This document shows, piece after piece, positions 15,095 to 27,537 of a stretch of DNA of 64,000 nt. The translations under genes and the position numbers were made by a program. The notes under the pieces are model-generated. The model did no database searches. It was not told the DNA's origin and saw nothing but the letters and a program-made list of their open reading frames with translations. Each line of letters starts with the position of its first letter. Position 1 is the stretch's first letter. The stretch is from Apteryx mantelli (taxonomy: Eukaryota > Chordata > Aves > Apterygiformes > Apterygidae), in NCBI RefSeq assembly GCF_036417845.1, contig NC_089980.1, positions 50,466,501 to 50,530,500 of the forward strand. Direction: 5' to 3'.

Positions 15095-15275
15095 GGTTTT
15101 CCTTCTTCTGAACTTGTGGATTGAGTATTTGTTGAACTGTGCACTTGTTCTTGTTGAACTTCATCCTCAGTTTTTCAGACCATTCCTCCAGTTTGTCAAA
15201 ATCATTTGGATTCCCATCATGTCCTCCAGCATGTTTGCAGCCAGCTTTGTTTTGTCTACAAATGTCATAGAATAA
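15095..15275 (-). repeat. Ancient CR1/L3-like reverse-transcriptase fragment
   Basis: Conceptual reading of the minus strand gives a decayed version of the LINE reverse transcriptase segment around the catalytic aspartates: FVDKTKLAAN where intact CR1 has FADDTKLGG. After a short spacer come the equivalents of the LEEW and MKFNKNKC blocks, in the same order as the well preserved copy at 61.7-61.9 kb. The second catalytic aspartate is replaced by lysine and several frame breaks are needed, so it is dead and old. Assignment to CR1 versus L3 is uncertain. Confidence 0.6.
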
Positions 15276-16488
15276 TCTCTGTTAACTAAGCTGAAGGAAA
15301 AACAAATTGACTTCAGGATTCAGTACCTAGTTGCCTATGATGCCTGTGGTACCTAATGAGTGGTAGAACTAGTTCTGGGCGTGCTGTATAATAATTATAG
15401 TAATAACACAATTATGTACATCTTTTGCATTTAAGTATCCAGAGTGTTCCAAAAACATAAAAACTACGTGCAGCAATTTTCATTGCCATTTTGGGGGAAA
15501 CTGGGGCAACTTCTTAAAGGCACATAACACTTTTTTGCTTGTAATGCTTTCAGAGAAAGAATGAGGAATAAGGTTCAACTAAACAGCGAAGGAAGGAGTT
15601 ACTGGATTGTGTCACCTCAGTTGCTTTATGTGTTTTCATTTTTGCCTTGATAACGTGCTGCAGAGTTACTTTGTTCAAGGTTAGGGTGTCTTTGAAGATT
15701 TTTGTTTTGGGGTGCTATCTTCTCACTTTCTGTTCTTGTCTTTCTTTCTCCCCTCTTGCTAACATTGAGTATTCACTTTAAAGAACTTTCTAGGAGTGTA
15801 GTTTTGACCTTACTACAGCTTCTTTATTGTTGGAATTTTACCCCAAGGCCTTAGTCAGAACTTTAACAAAGAAGAGAGTTTAAACTGATAGAAAAGTTAT
15901 TAAGTTTGTTTTAATTGTTTTCCCTAGGCAAAGCTTCTAAATGGCTATATTAGCTACTGGCTAATATAGAAGATGAGGTGTCCTTAAAAGAAAGAAAAAC
16001 ATTGTCTTTCTCAGGAAAGTGTTCAAATCAGAATAATCTATTTTGATATACCTAAAACAAGTTCTGAGTCACATGCAAACAGGGAATAATAACCAATGAC
16101 TCCATGTATATGTAAACGTGAAACTGCACACATTTAAAGTGGCATTGTACCTCTGCAAACTCTGATAGTCCCTGATCTACAACAACTTTGTGACAATAGA
16201 CAATTCTGATTTGCATTTCTGATATATTTTGGGACACAATAATTCAGCTGGAAAATATTGTAGGCAAACTATTGAGCTAATCAACTGAAGGAAGTAGAAA
16301 CGTCTTTGAAATAAACCTAGTAATACCATGCTGGAATATGGTCAGCTAAATCAATTATTTTATTATCTATTCTTGCACAGTTTATGAATTCCCAACTCAG
16401 TAACAAGTAAACCCATTCCATTCAGTATTTAAAAAGTAAAATGAATCACTGGCAAAATAACATAGACAAAATTGTAAACATAAATGAT

Positions 16489-16512
16489 CCCCCCCCCCCC
16501 AAAAAAAAAAAA
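16489..16512. repeat. Poly(C)12-poly(A)12 homopolymer pair
   Basis: Twelve C are followed directly by twelve A with no interruption. The junction could mark an expanded A-tail of an old retroposon or pure slippage. Sequencing error is a real possibility in such runs. Confidence 0.85.
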
Positions 16513-17962
16513 GCATTATTCAAGGGGCAAAGTCAAGCTTTCAGGAGTTAGGAATGTAGGAATGTTAGAATACAGGTTGCCTGGCCTTGTGCACAGAGAT
16601 TCTTCAATTATGTGATCACATACTATTTTATCTTTAGGACCATGATCTCATTCAGTGCCCTGGATAGAGCAAATCTGAGAGGAAAACAGGCTTATGCAAT
16701 GAATAGACTATTATCCTAATTATCCCTCCTTCATTGAGTGCAAAAGTTGAAGTTTGGAAGTGAGTATGGGGGACTATTAGGGAGGAGTGATTTCGTGGTT
16801 CAGACAGTTGAATGCTGTCCTGGAGAATGAGATTCATCATTGCTTCTGCCATATAGTTGTGGTGTGGTGCTGGTCCAGTGACCTTGACTCACATTTCACA
16901 GATACTCCACAGTAAAATACAGTGGTGAGCAGACAATCCAAAAATAATGTAGAATTGAGCAAATAAACCTAACTGCCATTAAGGCCAGGAAACCTGCCCA
17001 CCCATATGTATGGAAGTGGTGTAATCATGTCAAGGTAGCATTACACTTGGGCTAATGAACCACAGCACACGTGATTCTTTCATTTCCTCTGTATCTCCAA
17101 ACAATGCAATGGTTCCAGCTGTTTAATACTCTCTTACCACTTTATTGTTATGCTAATATATAAGGATATAAGCACAGAAGCATTCACTGCCCTAAGTGTC
17201 ATTCAAAGGGATTAAAGAAAAATGCAAGGCATCAGAGGGGAGCAAATTTATTAAGCTGATGTTTCGTGAGCTTCATAGTTTCAGCCAGTTTTGTTTCTCT
17301 TTATTCATAAACCAAAATGAACTAATATTTTGAGAACAGATCTGATGATCCCCTGCAGCACAACTACTGTGGAAGGGTCTTTAATCTCCACCATCTGCCA
17401 GCACACTACATTCTGCTCATAGTTAATCTTCCCAGTCAGATAATTTTAGAAAGTCTTAAAAATCTGAAATGAGCATGTATTCAGACATTTCTGTAACTTA
17501 CCAGAGGTACTCCTTTTCCAGAGTAGGAGTACTAATAATTGTGTAAAATAGGAAGGTTTGCTGGATGAGGCTTCCAACTATATTTCCACATTTTGTATTC
17601 CTCAGACTGGCTTTTCATCTGTGCATGTGTTGTCATCATATTGTCTCCACCAAAAGAAGATATGACCTGGTGTTACAGTATTGGTAATAAAATGTCTTAT
17701 CAAATAACAACCTGCAAAACTGTAAAGACTGCCTCTTTCAGGCCAACAGTGGTACTACTGGGTCAAGGAAGTATATAATAACAATGAAATATATAGTGAT
17801 CTTCAGATCAATTAAATGCATTTGATTATACTTTTTACAGAATTTACAGAATTATTCCAGTACCTTCCACCAGTAGTACCATCCCTTCCCATCCACTTAT
17901 TTCACCTACCTGCTTTCACTCCTCCATAGCCCCCATCAGTTTATTTTTCTCTTTTGCTCCAG

Positions 17963-18057
17963 AACACAGCCGGATGAGCAGCTCTTCTGCAGTAATCTTA
18001 GAGCCGCTGGGATTTGACTGGATGTGCTAACTGTTGTTTCACTGTGTACTTAATAAA
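17963..18057 (+). other. Weak candidate 3'-terminal exon
   Basis: A pyrimidine-rich tract ending in CCAG at 17962 resembles a splice acceptor. It is followed by an open frame ending HSRMSSSS...FDWMC with a TAA stop at 18028-18030, and an AATAAA hexamer at 18052-18057. The ordered trio of acceptor, stop and poly(A) signal is what makes it notable. No upstream partner exon is identified and the peptide matches nothing I recognise, so chance is the more likely explanation. Confidence 0.15.
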
Positions 18058-21000
18058 AGTACACCAAGTGCCTGACTGAAACACTGGCTTTGCTGGGCTT
18101 TGGAACAACCTCTGTGATCTTAGTCTGTCTTTTTTGATATTTTAGCTATCCTGGAATGTTCATCTTTATTATTACTTTGACATTATGTTAACTTCTTGAT
18201 ATCAGTCTTTGTACCTCCATTCCAGCAACGAATGCCAGACACTTTCACCTGTCTGACCTTGACACTTGTCTGACTTTACTAACAGTGACCCAGTAGATAC
18301 ATCATAATTTTCAGACCTAAGTGGTAGAAACAGGTCTTACAACTTCCTGACTTGCTGGTTTTATTTCTTACCATGGGATTCCGTAAGTCAGCTTCTACTG
18401 CCTAAAAGGGAGGCAGTAAGAATACTGGTAACATTGCACATCACTCTTTCCTGCAGTGACAACACTTGTTTACTTTTCCATCCCTGCTGGCACTGTACTT
18501 TCCACTTTTAGATGCTATTAAGTCAGCAGTCTGTACCGAGCCCGTACTGAGACTGAACTGGCTCCCCTGCTATATCTGGCAGATCTTCCATGGTGTAAAG
18601 TTTAGACTGAGAGAATATTTTCCAACTGAGCAGACAGTGAGTTGAAAAGTCTTTTTCTTCCTCCATTTAGTATGCTGTGTATTTATTCACAGCAAAGTGA
18701 TGAGCTCTGTGTAATTGAAGTGTGCTAGGTGAGGATGGTGTTGTAGGCCTGCTGTGAAGATTTTACAGAACTCAGAACTGGAATATGTTCACTAGGAATG
18801 GATAAGCAAGTGCAGAAGAGAAAGAATTGCCAGAGCTTCAAAAAGCGGAAGTAAATCTTTAAGATTCATATTCAAGATGACTAATGATTTCATTTTTTAA
18901 TTTATGCTCTTCTAATGTGCAAATTGTATTTGCAAATAGTATGAGATGTGTTTTCATTGTATCTTTTTCCTTCATTGCTCCCTGTTTGAGGACCCGGTTA
19001 TCTGTGCTGATGAGCTCTCTGTGTAATTGTTCATACCAGTGTCTATATTGTGTGTATGAGCCAATATACCTGCAAATATACATGTGCAGCCTAGAAGATC
19101 CTTTTTATATTGCTTATATGTCTATAGAAAAGCAGTTTTGAAATTCCTGTTGTACCAGAGTCCAGAACATCAAATCTTTACTGCTACTATCACCAAAACC
19201 ACTGCATGTATAAAACATTTTCAGGTAGTACCAACAAGAAGGGGAGGAATGAATAGATGTAGAAATTTAACTTATCGCTGAAACTGATGGAGGCACAGGT
19301 GCATCAGTGTTAAGGGGCAAGCAGTTGTCATTTTCAGATTAAATCATGCCACTCTGGACAGAACTTCTGTCTCCAACAATATCCATTTCATTCATATCTA
19401 TTGACCTATCTATTGCAGATTTATTTGATATTCTATCTCCTTGAAACATTTTCTGCTTGAAACTGCACAAGCAAAACCATGTTCTTGGTATTCCTCCTAG
19501 AAATATTATTGTCTGTAATTAATGTATCAGAAATGCACTTTTGTAATCTGAATAGTATCATAAATTAAATAAATTTCAAGTTTAAAGTTCTATAGAGGTA
19601 TGAAACATGAGGTGAGACTCTAAATAGACAAGAGATTTGGTAAATACAATGCCTATTCATCCATATTTACTTTATTAACTATTGCCTACTGTTATGTTTT
19701 GTTTTTTTATGATATTATGGACCTCACTTCAGCTACAGTCTTGTCAATGAACTCAGAGCTACACTGAGAGATGTAGCTACTACATAGTTATTTCGCAAGA
19801 AACCAGATATCTTTAACTAGGACAAAAGCTATGGCTTTTGAACCACATAATTGAACATACATAGGATGATTGATTTGTCCACATACCTTCAGTTCACAGA
19901 ACTTCAGCTCATATTGGTGAGCATCTGTATTGGAATTCAGAGGTATGAAAAACATATCTCCTTTGAATTAGCAAGTTCAAATATTTTTGTTACTGTGAAT
20001 ATAGAATTGCTAATATAACGAAATAAGTATGCTGACATAATGAAACAAGTGCAAGAGAGGAATAAATGAAAGACAAAATTTTAAAAAGAAATACATGTAG
20101 AATTATGTCAATACTGAAGTGAAAAATTACCATTCCACTTTCAGGGGTATTCTACTGATAGGGGTATTGCAAATGTTTTGAAGTGAAATTTCGGTTCAGC
20201 TAAATTCTGTTTGCTTTCTACAAATCATCTTTTATGTCCCCAGTGAACATTTTTAAATCTCTCATACTTTGGTAGTGTTTTTGACTCCAGGGGAAATACA
20301 TTTACCTGAGGCCATTTCCCAAACATATGCTATTGAAATCCTGTCTCCTTTGAACACCTGGGGAAATTTTTCCATAGATTTTTATTGGGATAGATGGCTA
20401 TCTCTTAATATCTATGAAATGGATAAAAATGACATGAAATTCAACATTACTAAATACTGCATAAATACTAGATTTTTGAACGAGAGAGTTATATACTGAT
20501 GCAATATGAATCTATTTTTAGAAGAATGTGGGTGTGTCATGGATATTCTTTGGCTAATTTAACTCTCCATCATTTCTTAAATTGATTGATTTAACTGTCT
20601 AACAAAGTCTGTTCTCAGCTATGCCAGAGAAATTTCTGAAGATTATTTTTAGGTGAAATTTGTTCTAAAATTTTAATGTATATGTGCAGTATTGTTTGTG
20701 CTAAGTTACTGTTTTAAATGAGCGACTGACAAAGATGATTTTGAAAGTATGCTTTCTTTCAAACCTGCAGTTACCAATGTCATATCACTATACTTTACAG
20801 TATGATTTGAAGGCTTTCCATCTATCTAAATATTTTCAGAAGCATGATTACAAATACTTGCTATGTTACCTTTGTCACTTTGCAAATGGCTGCAAATGTG
20901 AGAGATACTAACTAGTCTACTGGGAGTTTTGACATTTTTTACAGTGGGGGCAAATGTAGTAAGCTTCTCACAGGAAAGCAGCTGACTGAAATGCTTATAC

Positions 21001-24000
21001 TCCTTTTCCAACCTTTTCTCTACAGCATGTGGTATTTCTTCTGTAAATACCAGCTTGAATGAAATATAGCCTGCCATTTGGAGAACACACTGGAGTAGGA
21101 ATAACAATCACCCAAATTCTGACTGATAGTGTTTACTATAATAGATGAGCTGCTTGAAACAACTGTTAGGTTTTACGTTATCTTGTTGACTCAGGTTCTG
21201 TTTCTTATTGTCAGAAAGCTAAAAGTCAAGGAAAGGCTATTTAGTTTTTAATTTAAGTGGATTAGTGACAATCTCATTAATATTTAGGTGTGTAAGCTTT
21301 TACTTGCCAAAGAGATAATCCACAGATTCCAATGCATGCCATCTAAAAATTTCAGGCTCTGTAGATTAAGGCTGGCAATCTCAGTCTTTATAGCTGATAT
21401 GAATTAGCAATGTATAGAATTAATTGGTACTGGGGATGGGAGGGCCACGGAACATTTTCCTGAGCCCAAAACTGTTCTTAGGAACCATGACATAAGGCTT
21501 TATTTGACTTAATTCATTAAAATGAGAAGTGTGTTAATTGTATGGAATGAAAAAGAAAGATTTTTTTTCTATTTTCAGGAATCTGTTTGGATTGTGGACT
21601 TTTCCCTTTCCCAGTTCCCCTCAGTTGGCTGCCTATGGGTTTTGTTTGAGTGCTTGGGTGTTGTAGAGTAAGCACTCTTCTATACCTCCAGGACCAATAT
21701 GTTGTTCTTTTTAAGTTAAAGCATGTTTTAAAAATATTAAAAATCTAAAAGATTTTAATGTTGAAAGCTAATCATATGTCATCAAACTTTTAAAAAGGTG
21801 AAGATCTATGATACACTTCTAGTCTTACACCGCTGTGTGTCATGTGTTCTAATAGTATGAAGTAATAGCTATTTACCAACAAGTTCCCACCTACCTACTT
21901 TTAAAGTTTTAAGTAAGTTTTTCCCTTTAAAATACATTCACTTTTGAGGGTAATTTAGTGCTTCTGAAAATCGTTGATCAACAATACAAGCAGTGGAAGC
22001 TTTCCTGTGCCTTTCTGCGACTACCTTTCTGTTGAGTTAGAAAGAAAGGACCTGAAGTTTCAGAAAGAATGAATCTTGGGTAGGAGTAACCAAATTTTCG
22101 TGCTGCTCAAACTGCATCTCTTTTCTTCTCACTCTCAAGAAAAGGTAATCTTTGGAGAAATTAGATGCAAAAGAAGGGTTAGATAAAGTGTTTAATGCAG
22201 CTGCTATGGACGATTCATGCTGGAGAGTCATAGTGACTGGAATGAATCCTCTTTCAGTGTTTTCTGTAGTGTGAAGTGTAAGTTGAAGCCATTTGGCTAT
22301 TCTTTCATCAGCACTGCATTAAATCAGGGAATAAATAATTAACGTGATTTTCTCCTTAGCATCAAACATGGTGAATACAAAGGGAAAAGTAGAAACTTGT
22401 TTCAGCAGTTCTAAAACGTAAAAAGAAAATTTCAAATTCTAATGAATGTTGTGGAAAAGATTTGTCAGAAATAGGAGCTGTGGCAGAGTAGATGGAAAGA
22501 GCTTGGCAGAAAAATGTAAGGTGCTGAGTGAAGTGATCTTAAAAGGGACGCAGGCAAAAGCAGAGCAGTAGCACCATATATTGTGCTGTGTTTTTGTTTC
22601 TAGAGTTCCTAACTGAAAAGCACTTTTGTCAGTGCAGGCTTGTTTTCAGAGCAGGGCATATATAATCCAGAGAGAATGGACCATAAGACACAGGTAGTTT
22701 TTATTTCAGAAACTGATAGGACCTGGATCTACTGCCACTGAAGTCAGTGGAAGTTTGACTATGTATTTTATTGAAAGGAAGAATAATGCAATGGACTGTC
22801 AAAGAAAAACTTTGCTTAGTCATGAAATAGGATATTTACAAAATTTCTCTGCATGACAGAAGTTCTTTATATGATTATGCTCATTTTACTTTAATGCTGC
22901 ATCACAGCAACTGTATAAGGCGAAGATTATCTTAAATGTCTTTAGATCAGGACTCTGTAGGATATATATATCATGATTTTCTACACTGTTTCTTCAGTGA
23001 GCTAATTCTGTGGTAAATGCTATGGTTTAACCGGCAAAAAGTTGAATAAAATTTAAGTCCATTGAAAGTATTACTCATGCATATTAATTTTTATGAAAAT
23101 CATGTTTGGAAAAATGATATATTTTCAGATCATTAAGTGATCAATTAATATTATTAATAGCTTTTCGTTATTGTTGTTATTTTAACTGCAGCTCCTCAGT
23201 GTAAACAGTGCTAAAACATTCTTAAATTAGTAAGAGCACATTAGTGAGATTTAAATACACTTTAAATGGGAGCATACCTATGGAAAGGTGTGTTTTGAGT
23301 CGTGTTTATCTCCAGAGTAAAGCTACACTTCAGATTCCCTCAGTAAGGTGGCATAGGTGCACTCACTTTTTATTGAATATGCATGAACTAATTTGTTTCC
23401 TTTTTAAATTTATGATGAATATAAGTGTATGTAAGTGTAATGAAAATTGTCAAGGAGTACAGTACTATTGGAAATGCCCTGCATAGTTTTAGCAAACAGC
23501 GATTGCATTCTGGCAAATACAAAGTTTTGAATTTCAAGTTCTCTGCCTTTTCTTAATGGCTGATGAAGTCTTCATGCTTCATGGTTTTTAGACCAGCTTG
23601 TTAGCCTTGACGTCTTTGAGACAGAGCATTTGAAGCTCAACATTGCCAAAATCGCAGGCTGAAGTGTTCTCATGCATAAGCACATATCAGGGAACCTTTT
23701 TGTGTTCTGAAATATCAAGCTTTATTTATTGTGTTGTTTTCACCCAAATAATTTTTTCCCAGACTATTTTTAGACAAAGTGACCCTCTTATTTTGATGTA
23801 ATAAAGATAGATTGGGCCCCATTCATGAAGCACTTTGTCTCTGACCCGGTTTTCAAAGTAAATTCAATTAATTTTTCATGCTGAAATGACAGAGAGTTTT
23901 TGATTACATAGCTGTATGCATTTGTAGTATCTTTTGACCTTGCTTTTCTACAGTGCAGCCATTTCACCCATGCTTAGTATGACATTCAGCTGCTATGAAG

Positions 24001-24027
24001 TTATTCTAAAGACTATATAGAGGCTTT

Positions 24028-24430
24028 CTTGGAAGGGACTTTTGGTCATCTGATCCAACCTCCTGCTCAAATCAGGGCTAACTGCTCAGTGAGAGCAGCT
24101 CACTCTGGGCCTTGTGCATGTGAGTTTTGAATATTTCCGGTGACAGGGATTCTGCAGCCTTTTTGGGCAACCTGTTCCAGTGTTTGACCCCTCTCCTTGA
24201 GAAGATCTTATTTTCTTCAGACTGGAATTTTGCTTTGTGCAATTTGTGAGTATTGCCTCTTGCCCTTCCACTGTGCACCTCCAGGAGGAGACTGGCTCCA
24301 TTTCTCTATCACCATCCACTAGGTGGTTGAAGACTGCAGTTAGTTGCCCCTTGGCTTTCTCTTCTGCAGGCTGAACAGATGCAAATACCTTATCCTCTTT
24401 TCATGTGTCATGATGGCATGTACTCCTAAG
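24028..24430 (-). repeat. CR1 LINE 3' fragment
   Basis: The plus strand reads TTGGAAGGGAC...GATCCAACCTCC..., the antisense of the CR1 3' untranslated region. It is followed by the antisense of the conserved HWNRLP segment at the ORF2 end. On the minus strand the encoded residues FSRRGVKHWNRLPKKAAES and EIFKTHMHKAQSE are visible at about 24200-24090. It is 5'-truncated, lacks a clear terminal octamer repeat, and is moderately diverged. Ends are approximate. Confidence 0.85.
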
Positions 24431-25201
24431 TCCCTAATACTAGCATGTATCATAAAAACAGAACACATGAAGGGGAGAGGTGTGAAAGAGAAGGAAATAA
24501 GTTTGGTTACAGCTAACCGGCAGAGACAGAAAAGAACAAATTAAAACCAAAATCAGAGTTTTAAAAATAACATGAAGAAAACTTGCAGCTAAGCATACAA
24601 AATGCATATTGCCTTAGGAAATGGGCATTTAGTATTTAAATTTAGTACAGAAAAGTTTCGGGAAATCACACTTCAGAAAATACCCAAAACTGTGTAACTG
24701 CTGCAACTTTTGTGGAAAACTGATACAATTCCTATTGTTGAGTATATATATGCTAATGTATTCTGGTTTCTGCAGCTATCTGCATTCAGGTTTTCTTCCC
24801 AAACAGAATGGCGGAATGTGAATTTCTAGTAGAAAAATTTAGGTTCCCTGAGAAAAAGACCTCTCACATCTGTCCTATAAATGTGCAAATATTGCTAGGT
24901 CTTTTATTCTGTTAGCTTATATGAGAAATACACTGTTGGGCGAGTAAAGAGCTCACAGGACTGAAAAAGTCTGCCGACTGATATGCTCAAGGCTGCAGAC
25001 TAGAAGCGCTAACAGCTAAGAACTCTGCTGTCTGACAAGGCCAAGGAATCTGCATGGACCTGCAGGAAAGGGAGAAGCAATACGGAGGTGTTGGGGTCTT
25101 GCCTTGCCAGCAGGGTCCCCCCAAGCAGACAAACAAACAGTCCTGTGATTGCGAAACTCGCAAAAGTCAGCAAAAGCAGTGTTTGCCCAGAGCCCCAGCC
25201 G

Positions 25202-25208
25202 TATAAAA
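25202..25208 (+). promoter_or_regulatory. TATA box of the LTR promoter
   Basis: TATAAAA lies about 268 bp into the LTR, in a GC-richer context than the flanking DNA. It is the expected position for the retroviral core promoter, with transcription predicted to start some 25-30 bp downstream. A GTGAGT motif after GGACT at about 25277 could act as a splice donor for LTR-driven transcripts. Confidence 0.6.
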
Positions 25209-25428
25209 AGAGACTTGGGAGCTAGGAGAGTTTGAGCAGGGACGGGAACGTGACCTGACCATCCTCTCCGGCTGGACTGTGAGTATTCCCCCCCTCCCTT
25301 TTCCTGGGACGCTGGGTTAAGGTAACTCCTCAAGGTTGAGAGCCCTCTCACTAGGAGAGTGAACAAGAAAGCTTTCAAGTAGGGATAAGCAGTGCTTCCA
25401 ATTACTAGCGCAGTAACTGACGGTTTCA

Positions 25429-25550
25429 GGTTATCCTTTCTAAATCAATAATCACCTTATCTCGGGCTATCCTTTCTAAATCAGTAATTGATGATTTTGG
25501 GCTATCCTTTTTCAGGCTATCCTCTCTAAATAAGTAATCACATTATTTTA
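25429..25550 (+). repeat. About 35-bp tandem repeat inside the LTR
   Basis: The motif GGCTATCCTTTCTAAATCAG recurs at about 25429, 25464 and 25513, with a short partial unit at about 25499-25512. Each full unit ends in a TAATCA or TAATTGATGAT segment. The period is about 35 bp with roughly three and a half units. It lies in the 3' half of the LTR. Confidence 0.8.
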
Positions 25551-27525
25551 ATGGATGTTACTAATCTAAGAGCTTGCGTGAGGAAGTAAACATGGTTTTT
25601 TTTATTACGTTACTGTCTCAGGTGTTACTATCAAACCTTCGTAGTGTGACATACACTTTGTCTCTGCTTAGGAATTATATTAATAATTTCTTATTGCCTT
25701 TACATTTTGATGCCTTTTGTGGCATAAAGTTTTTTAGTTCATTTTAGTTACTTTAGTTCATTAGCAGTAGTGAAACATTCCTCTTTATCTAAGACCTAGG
25801 TTTATGAGCTAAAGCAATGTCAAACTGTACTATGAGGATGGGTAGTATTTCAAACACTGTCTTGCTGATAAGCCAATCTGAATTTGATACGAATATTACT
25901 TGTAGGTGGCTGAATCAGGCATCTTAGCAAATGAAGCTCTGCAGCTGGCACAATGTGTGTTATTGCTATACTAATTTCATTTTAAATTTGCTTTTTCTCC
26001 AATACTGAAACAAGCTTCTGTGACCATTATTTTCCCCTACCTTCTGTAGCATAACTTCTAACAAAGAAACCTCATTTCACCTTACATGAGAGCCCAGTGC
26101 TGCAATTAACAGTACAGAAAGAGGTGTATAATGCACAAACAATGAAGTAAAAAAGTGTATATCCATCAGTAGATGTAGTTATAGGCCTTTCTTATTCAGG
26201 CCCCACCTCCTAAGCATGAGGCAGTTGATTAATATCAAGAAGACCGTATTCCCTCTTCTGTATATCTGCTTTTAAATTCCTTCTGCCATTTTGTTCATCT
26301 GCTGTGGATGCTTCTGTATAGCTGGAGGACCCTTGGGAGAACTCTCTCTCTTGTGAGTAAAAAAAGATGACCACTTCCACATGTTTCTTTCTTTGTCTTT
26401 CTTCAGGGGGGCTGAGGATCTAGAGATAGCAGGACAAAGTGACAGGCTAGTTTTCGACAGTTTCTCTCCCCAAACCAGTGGGTGAAGCCGGTGTGAATTA
26501 TTGCAGAGAACCTCCACCATTGCTGTCAACCATCTGAGCTCCCACAGCCCCAACATCTGAAGAGGTTTCTCAGAGAGCTTTGCAAGCTTTAGTTGTCCAT
26601 TGGAAGGCTGAAACAAACCCATGAAAGTGGTTTCCCAGTAGGATTGATCCCAGTAGGTAATGTGAAGCTGCAGGGTTGTTCAGGTGAGTTTAAGTATCCA
26701 GCCTGGAGAATTCAGAGGAAGTTTGCAGTTAGTCTCAGTTTCTATTTTCATCCATGAATTGCTTCTATACATGAATGAAGTGGTAAGGGGAATTTTTGTC
26801 CTTGCTTTGCGCCTTCACAAGGACATTCTTCTTGCTGCCAACCACCTTTTGGAATTCTCTGAACAATACTGTTTTTTTCACTACTTCTTTTGTCATAGTA
26901 AACTCAAAGTGAACCTTCTGATTTCTTAATTTCTTTTGGAGCTAAGTGTTAGCTTATAGAGTCATACTGGCTATATTAAATAGCCATATATGTAGGAACA
27001 TGAAGAGAAAATTTGTTTTTTTATCATTTGCTCCTCTAGGAGGTGGAGTTGATATAGAAATATTCAATTTGATATCAGCATAGTCTTCTAGAGGCCATGT
27101 TGGACTGTATGAAATGATCTTTACCTGCCTGTTTCTAGTGGAAAAGTGATCCTCTCACCATGTAGCAATAATTAGCAAGCTTTTTGGCAGCCTCAGCAGA
27201 GGACCAAGTAGTATAGAGTGTAAAATGCCATCATTCCTGCACTGAACCCTCAAGCACAGGACCTGTGGGGGAAATTTATGTGGCCGCTGTGTCTTCTGTC
27301 TTCCATGGATAAACAGAGAAGTTCAAGCTTCAGGGCTCTACCCCGGTAGTTTTTGAGAGCCATAAATTCCCTGAAAATAAAAACAGGTTATAGGTAGTCA
27401 GCAGTTGTTAGCTTCCTGCTGAGAAGTGAAAAGGGCCTTTTGCAAAAATCATGCACGGCATTAGCTCAGGAAGCCTCTGAAATCTTCAAAATGAAGAGAA
27501 CAAAATGAAGCAAACATTGAAAAGT

Positions 27526-27537
27526 GGGGGGGGGGGG
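27526..27537. repeat. Poly(G)12 run
   Basis: Twelve consecutive G are followed by a purine-rich GAGAGGAGGGG extension. It is simple sequence of no evident function. Confidence 0.8.

Larger units (their letters stand above)
15276..24027. other. AT-rich gene-poor stretch
   Basis: No gene is supported. A 12-C plus 12-A homopolymer pair (16489-16512) and one weak candidate terminal exon at about 17963-18057 are listed separately. A 93-codon minus-strand open frame at 20826-21107 has no recognised motif and is probably chance. Confidence 0.55.
24934..25651 (+). mobile_element. Solo LTR of an endogenous retrovirus, 718 bp
   Basis: The element starts TGTTGGGC and ends GTGTGACA, giving the TG...CA ends of an LTR. 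It is flanked on both sides by the five bases TACAC (24929-24933 and 25652-25656), a clean target-site duplication. A TATAAAA box lies at 25202-25208, fixing the plus orientation. About 35-bp tandem repeats occupy the 3' part. No gag, pol or env sequence lies beside it, so it is a solo LTR left by recombination between the two LTRs of a provirus. A 5-bp duplication fits the ERVL or ERV1 classes better than ERVK, but the class is inferred. Confidence 0.85.

Noticed and set aside
26272..26622. 116-codon minus-strand frame
   Set aside because: Checked for retroviral or domestic gene motifs and found none; no start context or splice support.
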